From Syntrophomonas sp. (GTDB lineage Bacteria; Bacillota; Syntrophomonadia; Syntrophomonadales; Syntrophomonadaceae): a DNA stretch of 64,000 nucleotides. Shown piece by piece: positions 35,169 through 43,521 of this stretch (within the stretch, counting starts at the first letter, position 1; each line of letters starts with the position of its first letter). The translations under genes were made by a program, and so were the position numbers. Below the pieces are notes generated by a model that saw nothing but the letters and a program-made list of their open reading frames with translations, was not told the DNA's origin and did no database searches. The DNA is taken from positions 62,001 through 126,000 of the forward strand of contig JAENZN010000005.1 of assembly GCA_016841245.1 (NCBI GenBank). Direction: 5' to 3'.

Positions 35169-36389
35169 TTGTCTTTAATAGTTGCAAAATTTGGAGGAAG
35201 TTCGGTAGGTTCAATTGAGAGAATTAAAACTATAGCCTGTCGAGTTCGAGAAATGAGAATGAAGAGTCATGATGTGGTAGTTGTAGTATCAGCCATGGGA
35301 GATACTACTGATGACCTTATTCAACTGGCCGGAGCCACCGGGGATGATTTAAACAGCCGGGAAATGGATATGCTTCTGGCTACCGGTGAACAGCAATCTG
35401 CTGCCCTGCTGGCTATGACCCTGAACAATATGGGATGTCTGGCGATATCTCTTACCGGCTGGCAGGCTGGCATCAAAAGCGATTCATCGCATAATAAAGC
35501 CAAAATAAATGGGATTGAAAACTGCCGTATAAAAAAGGAGATTGAAGCAGGAAATATTGTAGTTATCGCAGGTTTTCAAGGTATATCTCCAGAAGGGGAC
35601 ATTACTACTCTGGGCCGAGGAGGCTCAGATACTACCGCAGTAGCCCTGGCGGCCAGTTTGCAGGCCGATCGCTGTATGATTTTCACTGATGTTGATGGGG
35701 TTTATACGGCTGACCCTCGGATTGTACCTGAGGCACGCAAGCTGACCAAGATATCTTATGAAGAGATGCTGGAACTTGCTGTGCTGGGAGCAGTAGTGAT
35801 GCAGCCCCGGGCAGTTGAAGTAGCACTTGCTTACCAGATAGATGTAGAAGTAAGGTGCAGCTTTAATAAGAATCCAGGAACTATAATCACAAAGGAGGCT
35901 AACATGGAAAAACAAGTTATTGTAAGCGGAGTTGCTCATGATGTGAACTGTGCCCGCTTTGCTATATTCGATGTGCCAGACCAGCCCGGAATTGCTAAGA
36001 CACTTTTTAAATCTCTGGCCGGAGCAGGGATAAACGTAGATATGGTGATACAGGCTGCTATGCGAAACGGCAGGAATGATATTGCCTTTACCATAGGGCG
36101 GGATGATTTGAAAAAAGCTATTGAGGTAATAGGGAAACTGGTGATAGAAATCGGGGCCTCGGGTATGACCTATGGAGATGATGTAGCCAAGGTGTCTATA
36201 GTAGGGGCCGGGATGCAGACTAATCCCGGTGTAGCCGCAGATATGTTTGAAGTCCTGGCTGATGAAAACATAAACATTCATATGATCAGTACCTCAGAAA
36301 TTAAAGTATCCTGCTTGATAGACAAGGATTGTATAGAGACCGCAGTCCGGGCCCTGCATCGAAAATTTGAGCTGGATAAAGTTGAATAG
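35169..36389 (+). CDS. lysC: Aspartate kinase, alpha chain
   Basis: 406 residues. 'VAKFGGSSVGSIERIK', 'GRGGSDTTAVALAASLQA' and two C-terminal ACT domains ('DQPGIAKTLFKSLAGAGINV'). First step of the aspartate pathway. The TTG start follows AGGGAGTGAGATATT. Length and layout match Bacillus aspartokinase II, including an internal ribosome site (see next entry). Last protein gene of the hom-thrB-lysC run, then tRNA-Pro. Confidence 0.95.
   Translation: MSLIVAKFGGSSVGSIERIKTIACRVREMRMKSHDVVVVVSAMGDTTDDLIQLAGATGDDLNSREMDMLLATGEQQSAALLAMTLNNMGCLAISLTGWQAGIKSDSSHNKAKINGIENCRIKKEIEAGNIVVIAGFQGISPEGDITTLGRGGSDTTAVALAASLQADRCMIFTDVDGVYTADPRIVPEARKLTKISYEEMLELAVLGAVVMQPRAVEVALAYQIDVEVRCSFNKNPGTIITKEANMEKQVIVSGVAHDVNCARFAIFDVPDQPGIAKTLFKSLAGAGINVDMVIQAAMRNGRNDIAFTIGRDDLKKAIEVIGKLVIEIGASGMTYGDDVAKVSIVGAGMQTNPGVAADMFEVLADENINIHMISTSEIKVSCLIDKDCIETAVRALHRKFELDKVE
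35904..36389 (+). CDS. lysC: Aspartate kinase, beta chain from an internal in-frame start
   Basis: Inside lysC, AAAGGAGG lies five bases before an in-frame ATG at codon 246 ('MEKQVIVSGVAHD'). The 161-residue product is the double-ACT regulatory half. Bacillus subtilis aspartokinase II makes its beta subunit exactly this way, from about the same codon, giving an alpha2-beta2 enzyme. The ribosome site is stronger than that of many real genes here, so I infer the same arrangement. Confidence 0.75.
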   Translation: MEKQVIVSGVAHDVNCARFAIFDVPDQPGIAKTLFKSLAGAGINVDMVIQAAMRNGRNDIAFTIGRDDLKKAIEVIGKLVIEIGASGMTYGDDVAKVSIVGAGMQTNPGVAADMFEVLADENINIHMISTSEIKVSCLIDKDCIETAVRALHRKFELDKVE

Positions 36390-36410
36390 AATGGAATGCC
36401 TTGACAAGCC

Positions 36411-36439
36411 TTGACGAATAAATCTATCTGTTATACAAT
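36411..36439 (+). promoter_or_regulatory. Promoter of tRNA-Pro
   Basis: TTGACG, 17-base spacer, TACAAT, ending 12 bases before the tRNA. Confidence 0.8.
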
Positions 36440-36450
36440 AATCCTTGCGT

Positions 36451-36528
36451 CGGGGTGTAGCTCAGTTTGGTATGAGCGCTTCGTTGGGGACGAAGAGGCC
36501 GCTGGTTCAAATCCAGTCACTCCGACCA
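36451..36528 (+). tRNA. tRNA-Pro (anticodon GGG)
   Basis: Acceptor CGGGGTG/CACTCCG (one G-U), D arm with GCTC...GAGC, anticodon stem CTTCG/CGAAG with loop TTGGGGA giving GGG, T arm GCTGG-TTCAAAT-CCAGT, encoded CCA. All conserved positions hold. Confidence 0.97.
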
Positions 36529-36549
36529 TTTTTAATTTAGCGAAATATA

Positions 36550-36585
36550 GGGCTTCCTTTTAAAACGGGGAAGCCCTTTTTTATT
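36550..36585 (+). terminator. Terminator after tRNA-Pro
   Basis: GGGCTTCC/GGAAGCCC stem with TTTTTTAT. Confidence 0.9.
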
Positions 36586-37134
36586 TCAGTCTGCTGCAAC
36601 CGGAAATGAAGTTTTTATAGTAACGAGTAAAAGAATATTATACCATCTGCCCCCATAAAAAAAGCCATTCTTCAGCTAGATAGTTAAAAACACTTACTGC
36701 TATATGCTATAATTATCTAACATTTGTTACTATGGGGTTTTGGAATAAGGTAGGTGTGATACAGCTGTTTTTATTTACAGCTCAATCATAACGGTTTTGG
36801 AGGATTGTGGTAAATACTGTTCATTCTTATTTGTTGTTTTCTGTCCATTTTAGTTTAACGGTTACAGGAATTGCCTGGCCGAGAATTGATGGATATAATG
36901 ACCATATCTTAGAGAACGAAAAGACGCCTCTATCAAATGTGCAACTGCAAGAATGGAAGCCCTTAATAAACTAACATAAAATCCCTTAATTACCAATTGA
37001 TATCCGCATTATGTTGTAACTTATTGGTACTTACGATATAATTAATATGACTTATAAGTCAATTAATATCAATTGGTTATAAATATCACTGCTTGTACAT
37101 AATGTTTAATAATATTATGTCGAGGAGTGATATT
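36586..37134. other. AT-rich spacer, no gene
   Basis: About 550 bases without a supported frame. 'ATTTTAGTTTAACGGTTACA' near 36848 resembles a stretch near 21139. The composition becomes clearly AT-rich toward the toxin pair. Nothing else recognised. Confidence 0.35.
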
Positions 37135-37167
37135 GTGGGAGAAAAAGAAAAAAAGGGGGATAAAGAT

Positions 37168-37323
37168 ATGCCGGCAATTGAAAAAAAAGAAGGAAATAAA
37201 GCATTATCTTTGTCGTCAAAAAAAATAAATGAAATAAGTGTTAAACCTAAAGTTAAAGATGGGAAATTAATCTTTGATAAAAATAATAAGGATCATCGTT
37301 ACATCGTAGATGAGGAATACTAA
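37168..37323 (+). CDS. Putative antitoxin partner of the MazF-like toxin
   Basis: About 51 residues from the ATG at 37168, eight bases after AAGGGGGAT; a GTG at 37135 with GAGGAGTG would give 62. Lys-rich, ending 'IFDKNNKDHRYIVDEEY', a Tyr/acidic tail typical of small antitoxins that wrap a toxin. No DNA-binding motif is evident. Seven bases separate it from the toxin, the usual order. Family not recognised. Confidence 0.55.
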   Translation: MPAIEKKEGNKALSLSSKKINEISVKPKVKDGKLIFDKNNKDHRYIVDEEY

Positions 37324-37330
37324 TTTGTAA

Positions 37331-37687
37331 ATGTTTTATATTGGTGAAATATTTTGGCTTGAAATTGAATATGAAGATTTACCTGATGAATCTAAAAGAA
37401 GACCAGCAATAATAATTGATAAACTAGAAGACAGTATATTCATTTTAGTTTCAACTACAACACAATCTCCCAGTGATCCTCCATCTTATTTTGATCAATA
37501 TAAGATACCTATTTTAAATTGGCGAAAAATTGGTTTACCGAAACATTCATGGGGATTAGCTTACAGATTAATTCAATTAACAGAAGATGAATTAAAAGAT
37601 GTAGTTAAAAGAAGAGATTATATAGCCTGTATGAGTGATAAGGATTTGCAATATTTAATTGATCAGATTGAATCTAAACATATTTAA
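37331..37687 (+). CDS. PemK/MazF-like endoribonuclease toxin
   Basis: 118 residues with the MazF fold signs: 'GEIFWLEIEYEDLPDESKRR' with 'RRPAIIIDK', the central 'ILVSTTTQS', and 'GLAYRLIQLTEDEL' before the C-terminal helix. MazF enzymes cut mRNA at short sites. The 'RPAIII' and strand pattern are kept, but the protein is a divergent member. The gene is far more AT-rich than its neighbours, which suggests transfer. Confidence 0.72.
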   Translation: MFYIGEIFWLEIEYEDLPDESKRRPAIIIDKLEDSIFILVSTTTQSPSDPPSYFDQYKIPILNWRKIGLPKHSWGLAYRLIQLTEDELKDVVKRRDYIACMSDKDLQYLIDQIESKHI

Positions 37688-37713
37688 AGACCTCTATCCA
37701 GGGGTCTTTTTCA
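37688..37713 (+). terminator. Terminator after the toxin
   Basis: AGACCTCT/AGGGGTCT stem with TTTTTC. Confidence 0.7.
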
Positions 37714-37756
37714 CTTGGATTAATAGAGGATATTTTCTGCCCAATAAGTGGAGTTT

Positions 37757-37804
37757 AACCATTCCTTTTTCGAGACAAAGCCGATAAAAGGAGTGGTTTT
37801 TTGT
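37757..37804. terminator. Second, possibly two-way terminator
   Basis: AACCATTCCTTTT pairs with AAAAGGAGTGGTT (one G-U), followed by TTTTTTG. A-rich on the other side, so it may also stop minus-strand transcripts. Confidence 0.65.
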
Positions 37805-37811
37805 TGCCTGG

Positions 37812-38006
37812 GTATCGTCAATAGTTTTTCGCAAATTTATTTGCCGCTTGGCAGCTGGCAGTTAACCTGCAAATAAATTGGCTTCTTCTTTTTACATTCT
37901 CTTCAAGATGCTTCATACTCATGTAATGCTTGGTTCCCCAGTGCTGTACTTTAAACTTTGCTCTTGCTTTGGCAAAGCGATATTCTTCATATATTTATAT
38001 GAATAT
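37812..38006 (-). pseudogene. Unrecognised coding relic
   Basis: The minus strand gives an open stretch 'YRFAKARAKFKVQHWGTKHY', 'MSMKHLEENVKRRSQF', 'ANKFAKNY' ending in TGA. Basic, transposase-like composition, no ribosome site. It may be the C-terminal tail of a lost transposase; I cannot place the family. Confidence 0.3.
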
Positions 38007-38071
38007 AACGTATGGAATAATTAGAAAATACTTATAATAAAGCCATCAATGGAAAAAAGGGGAATCATATC

Positions 38072-39712
38072 ATGATCTTTCGGGGTATGAAGAGATTGAA
38101 AAATATTTCTGAAAAGGATGGTAAGATAAATAGCGGGAATATTTCCGAATTGTTAAACCATGAGATTTTAACTCCCGAGCAGGTTAAGGATATACGGGTA
38201 TCATCTGTCCTGGAGGAGAATCTCCGCTTTTTACAGGACCTGCTGGGTCATAACAAAGATGTCATCATTCGTCGCATTCTTATCGGGACTTCTCCCCGTA
38301 TCCCATCGGCATTAATATATATTGAAGGTCTGGCAGACAAAGCCATTCTTAACAACAACATCATGAAATCCTTAATGATCGAGATTCCTGAGGAGAGTTG
38401 TGGATCTGACCCGCTCTATCTCCGCGAGTATTTGCTTAAGACGGCTCTGACCATTTCTAACCTAAAAAACACCCGTCAAATGAACGAAATAGCCATCAAC
38501 ATACTATCCGGGGATGTGGTCCTCCTGGTAGAAGGGGTAGATGATGCAGTCATCATCAATATTCGCGGGCACAAGGAGAAAGCGATCAGCGAGCCGGAAT
38601 CCGAGATACTGGTAAGGGGACCCCGGGAAGGCTTTACAGAAACACTGGAGACGAATATCAGCCTGATACGTCGAAAATTAAAAAGCCCCAATCTCTCTTT
38701 TGACCATATGCTTATCGGCAAAATAACCCTGACTGAAGTCTCGGTGGTATATTTAAAAGGTCTGGCTTCACCTGATCTGGTGGAAGAGGTGAAACAACGG
38801 CTGCAGCGTATTAAAATTGACGGAATACTGGAAAGCGGCTACCTGGAAGAATTTATTGAAGACAATCCCTATTCGCCTTTTCCGCAAATGCATCATACCG
38901 AACGTCCGGACCGAATCGTGGCAGGTCTCCTGGAAGGTAGAGTCGCTATAATGACGGATGGGACTCCCTTTGTACTGATAGTGCCTGTGGAAATCACATC
39001 ATTCCTAACTTCACCGGAGGATTATTACGAACGCTATTACCTGGGCACCCTTATTCTGTGGGTGAGATATATTTCATTTGGCGTATCCCTGCTGTTACCA
39101 TCCTTCTATATTGCCATTACCACCTTTCACCAGGAAATGATCCCAACCCGACTACTGATCAGCATAGCCTCATACCGGCAGGGACTGCCTTTTTCCACTC
39201 TGCTGGAAGCCCTGCTTATGGAGTTGACTTTCGAAGTTTTGAGGGAAGCAGGAACCCGCCTGCCCCGGGCGGTAGGTCAGGCGGTAAGCATTGTAGGTGC
39301 TCTGGTTATCGGCCAGGCAGCAGTTCAGGCTGGAATCGTCTCGCCCCTGATGGTGATTATAGTAGCATTTACCGGGATAGCCTCTTTTACCAATCCTTCG
39401 TATAACCTGGGGATTACTATGCGGTTTCTGCGTTTCCCGCTCATGTTTCTGGCCGGGATGCTGGGGCTGTTCGGTGTAATGTTTGGCATCGTTATGATAC
39501 ATATTCACCTGGCACAAATTCGCTCCTTCGGGCTTCCTTATCTGGCTTCGCTATCTCCCCTGCATTGGTCCGATCTTAAAGATGTACTGGTACGGGGACC
39601 ATGGTGGAGTATGGATACCCGTCCATGGGAACTCGGTGAAAGGAACCGGCGCCGCCAGATTCCGGGGTTAAAGCCGTCACCACCCAGGGCTGATAAGGCA
39701 GGGGGGAATTAG
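38072..39712 (+). CDS. Spore germinant receptor subunit A (GerA/GerKA family)
   Basis: 546 residues: a soluble N-terminal part of about 300 residues, then five membrane helices ('FGVSLLLPSFYIAITTFHQE', 'GLPFSTLLEALLMELTFEVL', 'LRFPLMFLAGMLGLFGVM'). The family blocks 'GTSPRIPSALIYIEGLADK' and 'ISFLTSPEDYYERYYLG' region are clear. Sits in the spore inner membrane and binds or relays germinants with B and C. Stop overlaps the start of the next gene. Confidence 0.94.
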   Translation: MIFRGMKRLKNISEKDGKINSGNISELLNHEILTPEQVKDIRVSSVLEENLRFLQDLLGHNKDVIIRRILIGTSPRIPSALIYIEGLADKAILNNNIMKSLMIEIPEESCGSDPLYLREYLLKTALTISNLKNTRQMNEIAINILSGDVVLLVEGVDDAVIINIRGHKEKAISEPESEILVRGPREGFTETLETNISLIRRKLKSPNLSFDHMLIGKITLTEVSVVYLKGLASPDLVEEVKQRLQRIKIDGILESGYLEEFIEDNPYSPFPQMHHTERPDRIVAGLLEGRVAIMTDGTPFVLIVPVEITSFLTSPEDYYERYYLGTLILWVRYISFGVSLLLPSFYIAITTFHQEMIPTRLLISIASYRQGLPFSTLLEALLMELTFEVLREAGTRLPRAVGQAVSIVGALVIGQAAVQAGIVSPLMVIIVAFTGIASFTNPSYNLGITMRFLRFPLMFLAGMLGLFGVMFGIVMIHIHLAQIRSFGLPYLASLSPLHWSDLKDVLVRGPWWSMDTRPWELGERNRRRQIPGLKPSPPRADKAGGN

Positions 39713-40942
39713 ATGATGATCCGTCGCATTTTCGTGACGTTCTTGATAATAATGCTCACCATATCATCGGGCTGCTGGGATCGGCGTGAACTCGATGATC
39801 TGGGCATTGTGAATGGAATTGGGATAGAATCTGCCCCCGGGGGAAAGATCCGTATAATTGCTCAAACTCTAAATACTTCGGCAATAGTCAGGGGTACAGG
39901 GGGAGGGGGCGCTGGAACCACCTTTCAAAAGGCTTACCGTAATACGGTTGCCGAAGGGAACAGCCTCCAGGACGCCATTGATAATCTAACCAAGGTTACT
40001 CCTATCCAGCGTTTTTTTTCTCACAACAGCGTAGTTATTGTCTCCGAGGAACTGGCCCGGAAACAGGGTATTAGGTCTATTATGGATTTCCTGGAGCGGA
40101 ATCCGGAACTTAGACTGGACCCGTGGCTGATTATCGGCAGGGGATCGCTGGTGAGCCTCATGGATCAACCGGGAAGAATTACACTTATACCTTCCCAGCG
40201 GATTGATAATTATATGAAAATTCATAAGATATCATCAACCTATGCACCCCTCAATGTGGGGCAATTCATTCGTTCAATACAAAGTCCCTGCTGCCAGCCA
40301 TATACCGCGGTGATAGAAACCGGGCCTAATGAGTCCCTTTCCGATGAACCGGGTCATGACCTGGCCAGTGGTGTAGTCCCAGAACCGCTTAATCAGATTA
40401 TAGTAAATGGTACGGCGGTATTCAAAGAGGATAAAATGGTGGGTTGGTTAAATGCTCCCGAGAGTCGGGGTTTGCTTTGGGTAAGGGGAGAGGTGGAGCA
40501 GGGCTACATTAATTTCTCCATACCTGGAGAGCAGGATAGATTTGCAGAGACCAGCATACTGAGATCATCGAGCAAACTTGAGCCCAGTATAAAGGACGGG
40601 CAGATTATGATAACCGCCACCATTAAAGTAGATACTTACCTGATAGAAGTGCAGGGGAATATAGATCCGGGAATAACGGAAGAATTAAAAAAACTGGAAG
40701 ACGCACAGGATGCTGAAATCAGCAAGGAAATTAAAGCAGCTTTAAAAAAGGCGCAGGGGGAGTACCATGCGGATATATTCGGTTTCGGAGCAGCAATCCA
40801 TCGCGGTTACCCCGCAGAATGGAAGCAGCTGGAAGCACAGTGGGATGAGGCTTTTCCCGGATTGCAGGTGGAAATAAAAGTTGAATCCAGCATCCGTCAT
40901 ACCTCTTTGATAAACAAACCTGCTGAGGCGGCCAGGCAGTAA
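39713..40942 (+). CDS. Spore germinant receptor lipoprotein subunit C (Ger(x)C)
   Basis: 409 residues. Lipoprotein signal with lipobox at 'ISSGCWDRRELDDLGIVNGI', the family hallmark. The rest contains the three-domain Ger(x)C fold ('SHNSVVIVSEELARKQG', 'IVNGTAVFKEDKMVGWL'). Anchored on the outer face of the spore inner membrane. Adjacent to subunit A without a gap. Confidence 0.94.
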   Translation: MMIRRIFVTFLIIMLTISSGCWDRRELDDLGIVNGIGIESAPGGKIRIIAQTLNTSAIVRGTGGGGAGTTFQKAYRNTVAEGNSLQDAIDNLTKVTPIQRFFSHNSVVIVSEELARKQGIRSIMDFLERNPELRLDPWLIIGRGSLVSLMDQPGRITLIPSQRIDNYMKIHKISSTYAPLNVGQFIRSIQSPCCQPYTAVIETGPNESLSDEPGHDLASGVVPEPLNQIIVNGTAVFKEDKMVGWLNAPESRGLLWVRGEVEQGYINFSIPGEQDRFAETSILRSSSKLEPSIKDGQIMITATIKVDTYLIEVQGNIDPGITEELKKLEDAQDAEISKEIKAALKKAQGEYHADIFGFGAAIHRGYPAEWKQLEAQWDEAFPGLQVEIKVESSIRHTSLINKPAEAARQ

Positions 40943-40965
40943 CATATGCACAGGGAGGAATCGGG

Positions 40966-41196
40966 TTGGTTATTGTGATCGCACTGGTGTTTGCAGGAAT
41001 CATAGTCTTGCAGGCCGGACCGCTGTATAAAAAGAAAATGTGGCGTGAACTAGGGGTTTTTAGCATCTTGATGCTTGTTGCAATGGTCTATGTTTATGAC
41101 TGGCTTCTGGAATGGCATCTTCCTACTGTTAAAACACTTATGGAAGTTGTATTTATACCGGTAACGGTGTTCATGGAGAACCTGCTGACCCCTTAG
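40966..41196 (+). CDS. Small two-helix membrane protein, probable germinant receptor D subunit
   Basis: 76 residues with helices at about 1-17 and 27-45 and a hydrophobic tail. TTG start after AGGGAGGAATCGGG. Germinant receptor operons often carry such a 55-80-residue D gene between the large subunits. Sequence similarity is not strong enough to claim by eye, so the call rests on size, topology and position between C and B. Confidence 0.65.
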   Translation: MVIVIALVFAGIIVLQAGPLYKKKMWRELGVFSILMLVAMVYVYDWLLEWHLPTVKTLMEVVFIPVTVFMENLLTP

Positions 41197-41224
41197 ATGA
41201 CGACTAACAGATAGACGTGCAGGG

Positions 41225-42346
41225 ATGAAAGGATTAAAAGGATTGAAACAGGAAAGTGGTATTTATAAAACCGATACATATTCTATCATGGGATTGCTGG
41301 TAAATACCGTAGGTACTACTGCCGCTTTATTTATTCCCCTTTCGGCAGTGAAAATCGCCCAACAGGATGGGTGGATGACAATGCTCATTGCCATGCTGGG
41401 CGCAGTCTATCTGGTTTACGTGGTTTACCGCCTGGGTACACTTTACAGCGATAAAATCTTTATCGAGTATCTTCCCTTGATAATAGGAAAAGCAGGAGGT
41501 AAGATACTGGGTCTGGCCTATATATTATTCTTTTTCTATTTAACATCGTCCGTGATTCGAGAAGCGGTCGCCCTGTTTTTTGGAACCGGTGTCTTCAAGA
41601 TTACTCCAGAATTTGTTATCCCGCTGTTCTTGATTATAGCCACAACCTATGCGGTTGTTTTGGGATTTGAAGTCATTTGCCGGGTGTTAAGTATCTACTG
41701 GCTGGTGATAAGCACCACACTTATCGTTTTTTACCTTCTGGTATTTCCATATATGGATTTCGCTGCTTTGCTTCCGGTGGGAGAAGCGAGTATCTTAACC
41801 TTGCTAAAAAGCGCCATGATCCCGCAGGCCTATATGGGGGAGCTATTTATACTGGCCATGCTTTCCCCATATATCAGAACAGCCCGAACAGTTCTTATCG
41901 CCGGCAATATCAGCACTGTAATAATTATCTGTCATATGACGGTTATAACAATCTCCATGGTAACCATCCTGGGAGTGGATACTCCTGCTCGTTCTCTTTA
42001 TGCTCCGTTTTTTCTGGCCGATATTATCCAGCCCATCGGTATCAAGGCATTGCTTGTTTCTATTTGGATGCTGGCGTTATGGGGAAAAATCGTAGTTTTT
42101 CAGTTTATTGTAACTGATGGGATATCAAAATATTTCAACCTGAAACAATATCAAAGCATAATAATCCCGGTTGCCATCCTTCTTCTGGTATTCTCCTTTA
42201 CTTTTTATCAAAACAACACCGATGTACTGGAATCGATCCCCCGGACTTTCCCCGGAGTGGCACTGTTCTTTGAGTATTTAATCCCTACTTTATTATTGAT
42301 CATTGCTCTAATTAGATCAAAGATCGGGGCATCCTCATCGCAGTGA
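41225..42346 (+). CDS. Spore germinant receptor permease subunit B (GerB family)
   Basis: 373 residues, ten helices of the APC-type endospore germination permease family: 'TYSIMGLLVNTVGTTAALF', 'VIREAVALFFGTGVFKITP', 'PQAYMGELFILAMLSPY'. Thought to hold the germinant pocket. Ribosome site for the ATG is weak (CAGGG directly ahead), so coupling to the D gene is possible. Confidence 0.93.
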   Translation: MKGLKGLKQESGIYKTDTYSIMGLLVNTVGTTAALFIPLSAVKIAQQDGWMTMLIAMLGAVYLVYVVYRLGTLYSDKIFIEYLPLIIGKAGGKILGLAYILFFFYLTSSVIREAVALFFGTGVFKITPEFVIPLFLIIATTYAVVLGFEVICRVLSIYWLVISTTLIVFYLLVFPYMDFAALLPVGEASILTLLKSAMIPQAYMGELFILAMLSPYIRTARTVLIAGNISTVIIICHMTVITISMVTILGVDTPARSLYAPFFLADIIQPIGIKALLVSIWMLALWGKIVVFQFIVTDGISKYFNLKQYQSIIIPVAILLLVFSFTFYQNNTDVLESIPRTFPGVALFFEYLIPTLLLIIALIRSKIGASSSQ

Positions 42347-42560
42347 ACATTGCTTGCATTATCTGGTCGGTATTATGGAGGATAGTAATCCGGCACCGAT
42401 TTCTGACCATCATCTGGTAATTATTTGGAAAGACGGATATCCCTTCTTTCTTACTGCCCAAGGTTTGCCTTTTATGTTTTCCCATTTTTTTCTTACCTGA
42501 TCGACTCACATAGTCTATTTTTTTGGTAAATAATATGACTGAGCGAAAGGAGGTGAAAAT

Positions 42561-43055
42561 TTGAAGAAAGCGGCACTGAGTCTACTGCTGTCTTTTGTTT
42601 TAGCGGCAAGCATGTATGGTGGATATTCTTTTGCTCAGACAGATGACGCAATTCAACCAGAAGCCAAGCTGGAAATGAAAGCTGAAGAGATGGGTATCAG
42701 TGTTGATGAACTAAAGGCTCAATGCAAAGCTGAGCGGCAGGAAAAGCTGGAACAGAGAGCCAAGGAGATGGGCATTACCGTTGATGAACTGAAGGCCCAA
42801 ATGAAAGCTGAGCGGAAAGAAAGGCTGGAACAGAAAGCCAAAGAGATGGGCATCACTGTTGATGAACTGAAGGCCCAAATGAAAGCTGAGCGGCAGGAGA
42901 GACTGGAACAGAGAGCCAAAGAGATGGGCATCACCGTTGATGAACTGAAGGCTAAAATGAAAGCTGAGCGGCAGGAAAGATTAGAACAAAAAGCCAAAGA
43001 GATGGGCATTACCGTTGATGAACTGAAGGCTAAAATGAAAGCCAAACATGAGTAA
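42561..43055 (+). CDS. Secreted protein of 26-residue tandem repeats
   Basis: 164 residues. Signal peptide MKKAALSLLLSFVLAASMYG..., predicted cut near 'SFA-QTDD'. Then five units of consensus 'KEMGITVDELKAQMKAERQE' plus 'RLEQRA', 26 residues each, the last one cut short ('KMKAKHE'). Each unit is a charged amphipathic helix; 'MGITVDELKA' recalls the DUF2680-like helices of Firmicute secreted proteins. TTG start after AAAGGAGGTGAAAAT, an excellent site. Function unknown; likely extracytoplasmic. Minus-strand frames over it are artefacts of the repeats. Confidence 0.75.
   Translation: MKKAALSLLLSFVLAASMYGGYSFAQTDDAIQPEAKLEMKAEEMGISVDELKAQCKAERQEKLEQRAKEMGITVDELKAQMKAERKERLEQKAKEMGITVDELKAQMKAERQERLEQRAKEMGITVDELKAKMKAERQERLEQKAKEMGITVDELKAKMKAKHE
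42693..43043 (+). repeat. 78-bp tandem repeat array inside the secreted protein gene
   Basis: The Gly codon of 'MGI' recurs at 42693, 42771, 42849, 42927 and 43005, a strict 78-base period. Units 2 to 5 are nearly identical in DNA, unit 1 more diverged, pointing to recent expansion or gene conversion. Confidence 0.9.
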
Positions 43056-43114
43056 GTAACTATTGGTTTTTCATGAACTCTGCAGCAGACAGAATAACAT
43101 CACTCATCAGTTTC

Positions 43115-43150
43115 AGCCTGTAGACCAAGCAAGTCGGCAGGCTTTTTTTA
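43115..43150 (+). terminator. Terminator after the repeat protein
   Basis: AGCCTG/CAGGCT stem with TTTTTTTAT. 43151-43487 beyond it is AT-rich and shows no feature I recognise. Confidence 0.65.
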
Positions 43151-43487
43151 TGGTTTTAAGGGAGCTGCTCAAATGTAATTTTCAAAAAACAATCTGTTCA
43201 CCTCCCTCTTGGCTTTGGAACATTTAAAAAACATCATATTGATCTTTAGATTACGGAATAATTAAATGGTATCATATTGAGGACAAAATAAATGTAGACT
43301 TTTACCAATACGTCCATATATTCCTACTGCATTGTTTTTGAATAATTTTTTGTTATAAGAGGTGTGCAAAAAAAGATTGATAAGTAAGATATTAATATTA
43401 TTGGTAAAATGTCTTATCTGCTCGAATAAATATATTTACTTAAAAATGTTATCGATAACATAATGATGTAAAAAATTAACAAAGTTC

Positions 43488-43517
43488 TTGCCACTTTATA
43501 TGGCCAGGGTATATAAT
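43488..43517 (+). promoter_or_regulatory. Promoter of the candidate structured RNA
   Basis: TTGCCA, 18-base spacer, TATAAT. The nearest downstream frame has no ribosome site. Confidence 0.7.
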
Positions 43518-43521
43518 AAAA

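Noticed and set aside
42693-43043. Possible CRISPR-like array
   Set aside because: The units are contiguous, coding and without unique spacers. No other regularly spaced repeats or cas genes were seen in the window.
42719-43045. 108-codon open frame on the minus strand
   Set aside because: It is the antisense of the 78-bp tandem repeats; the period, a multiple of three, keeps the frame open. No ribosome site.
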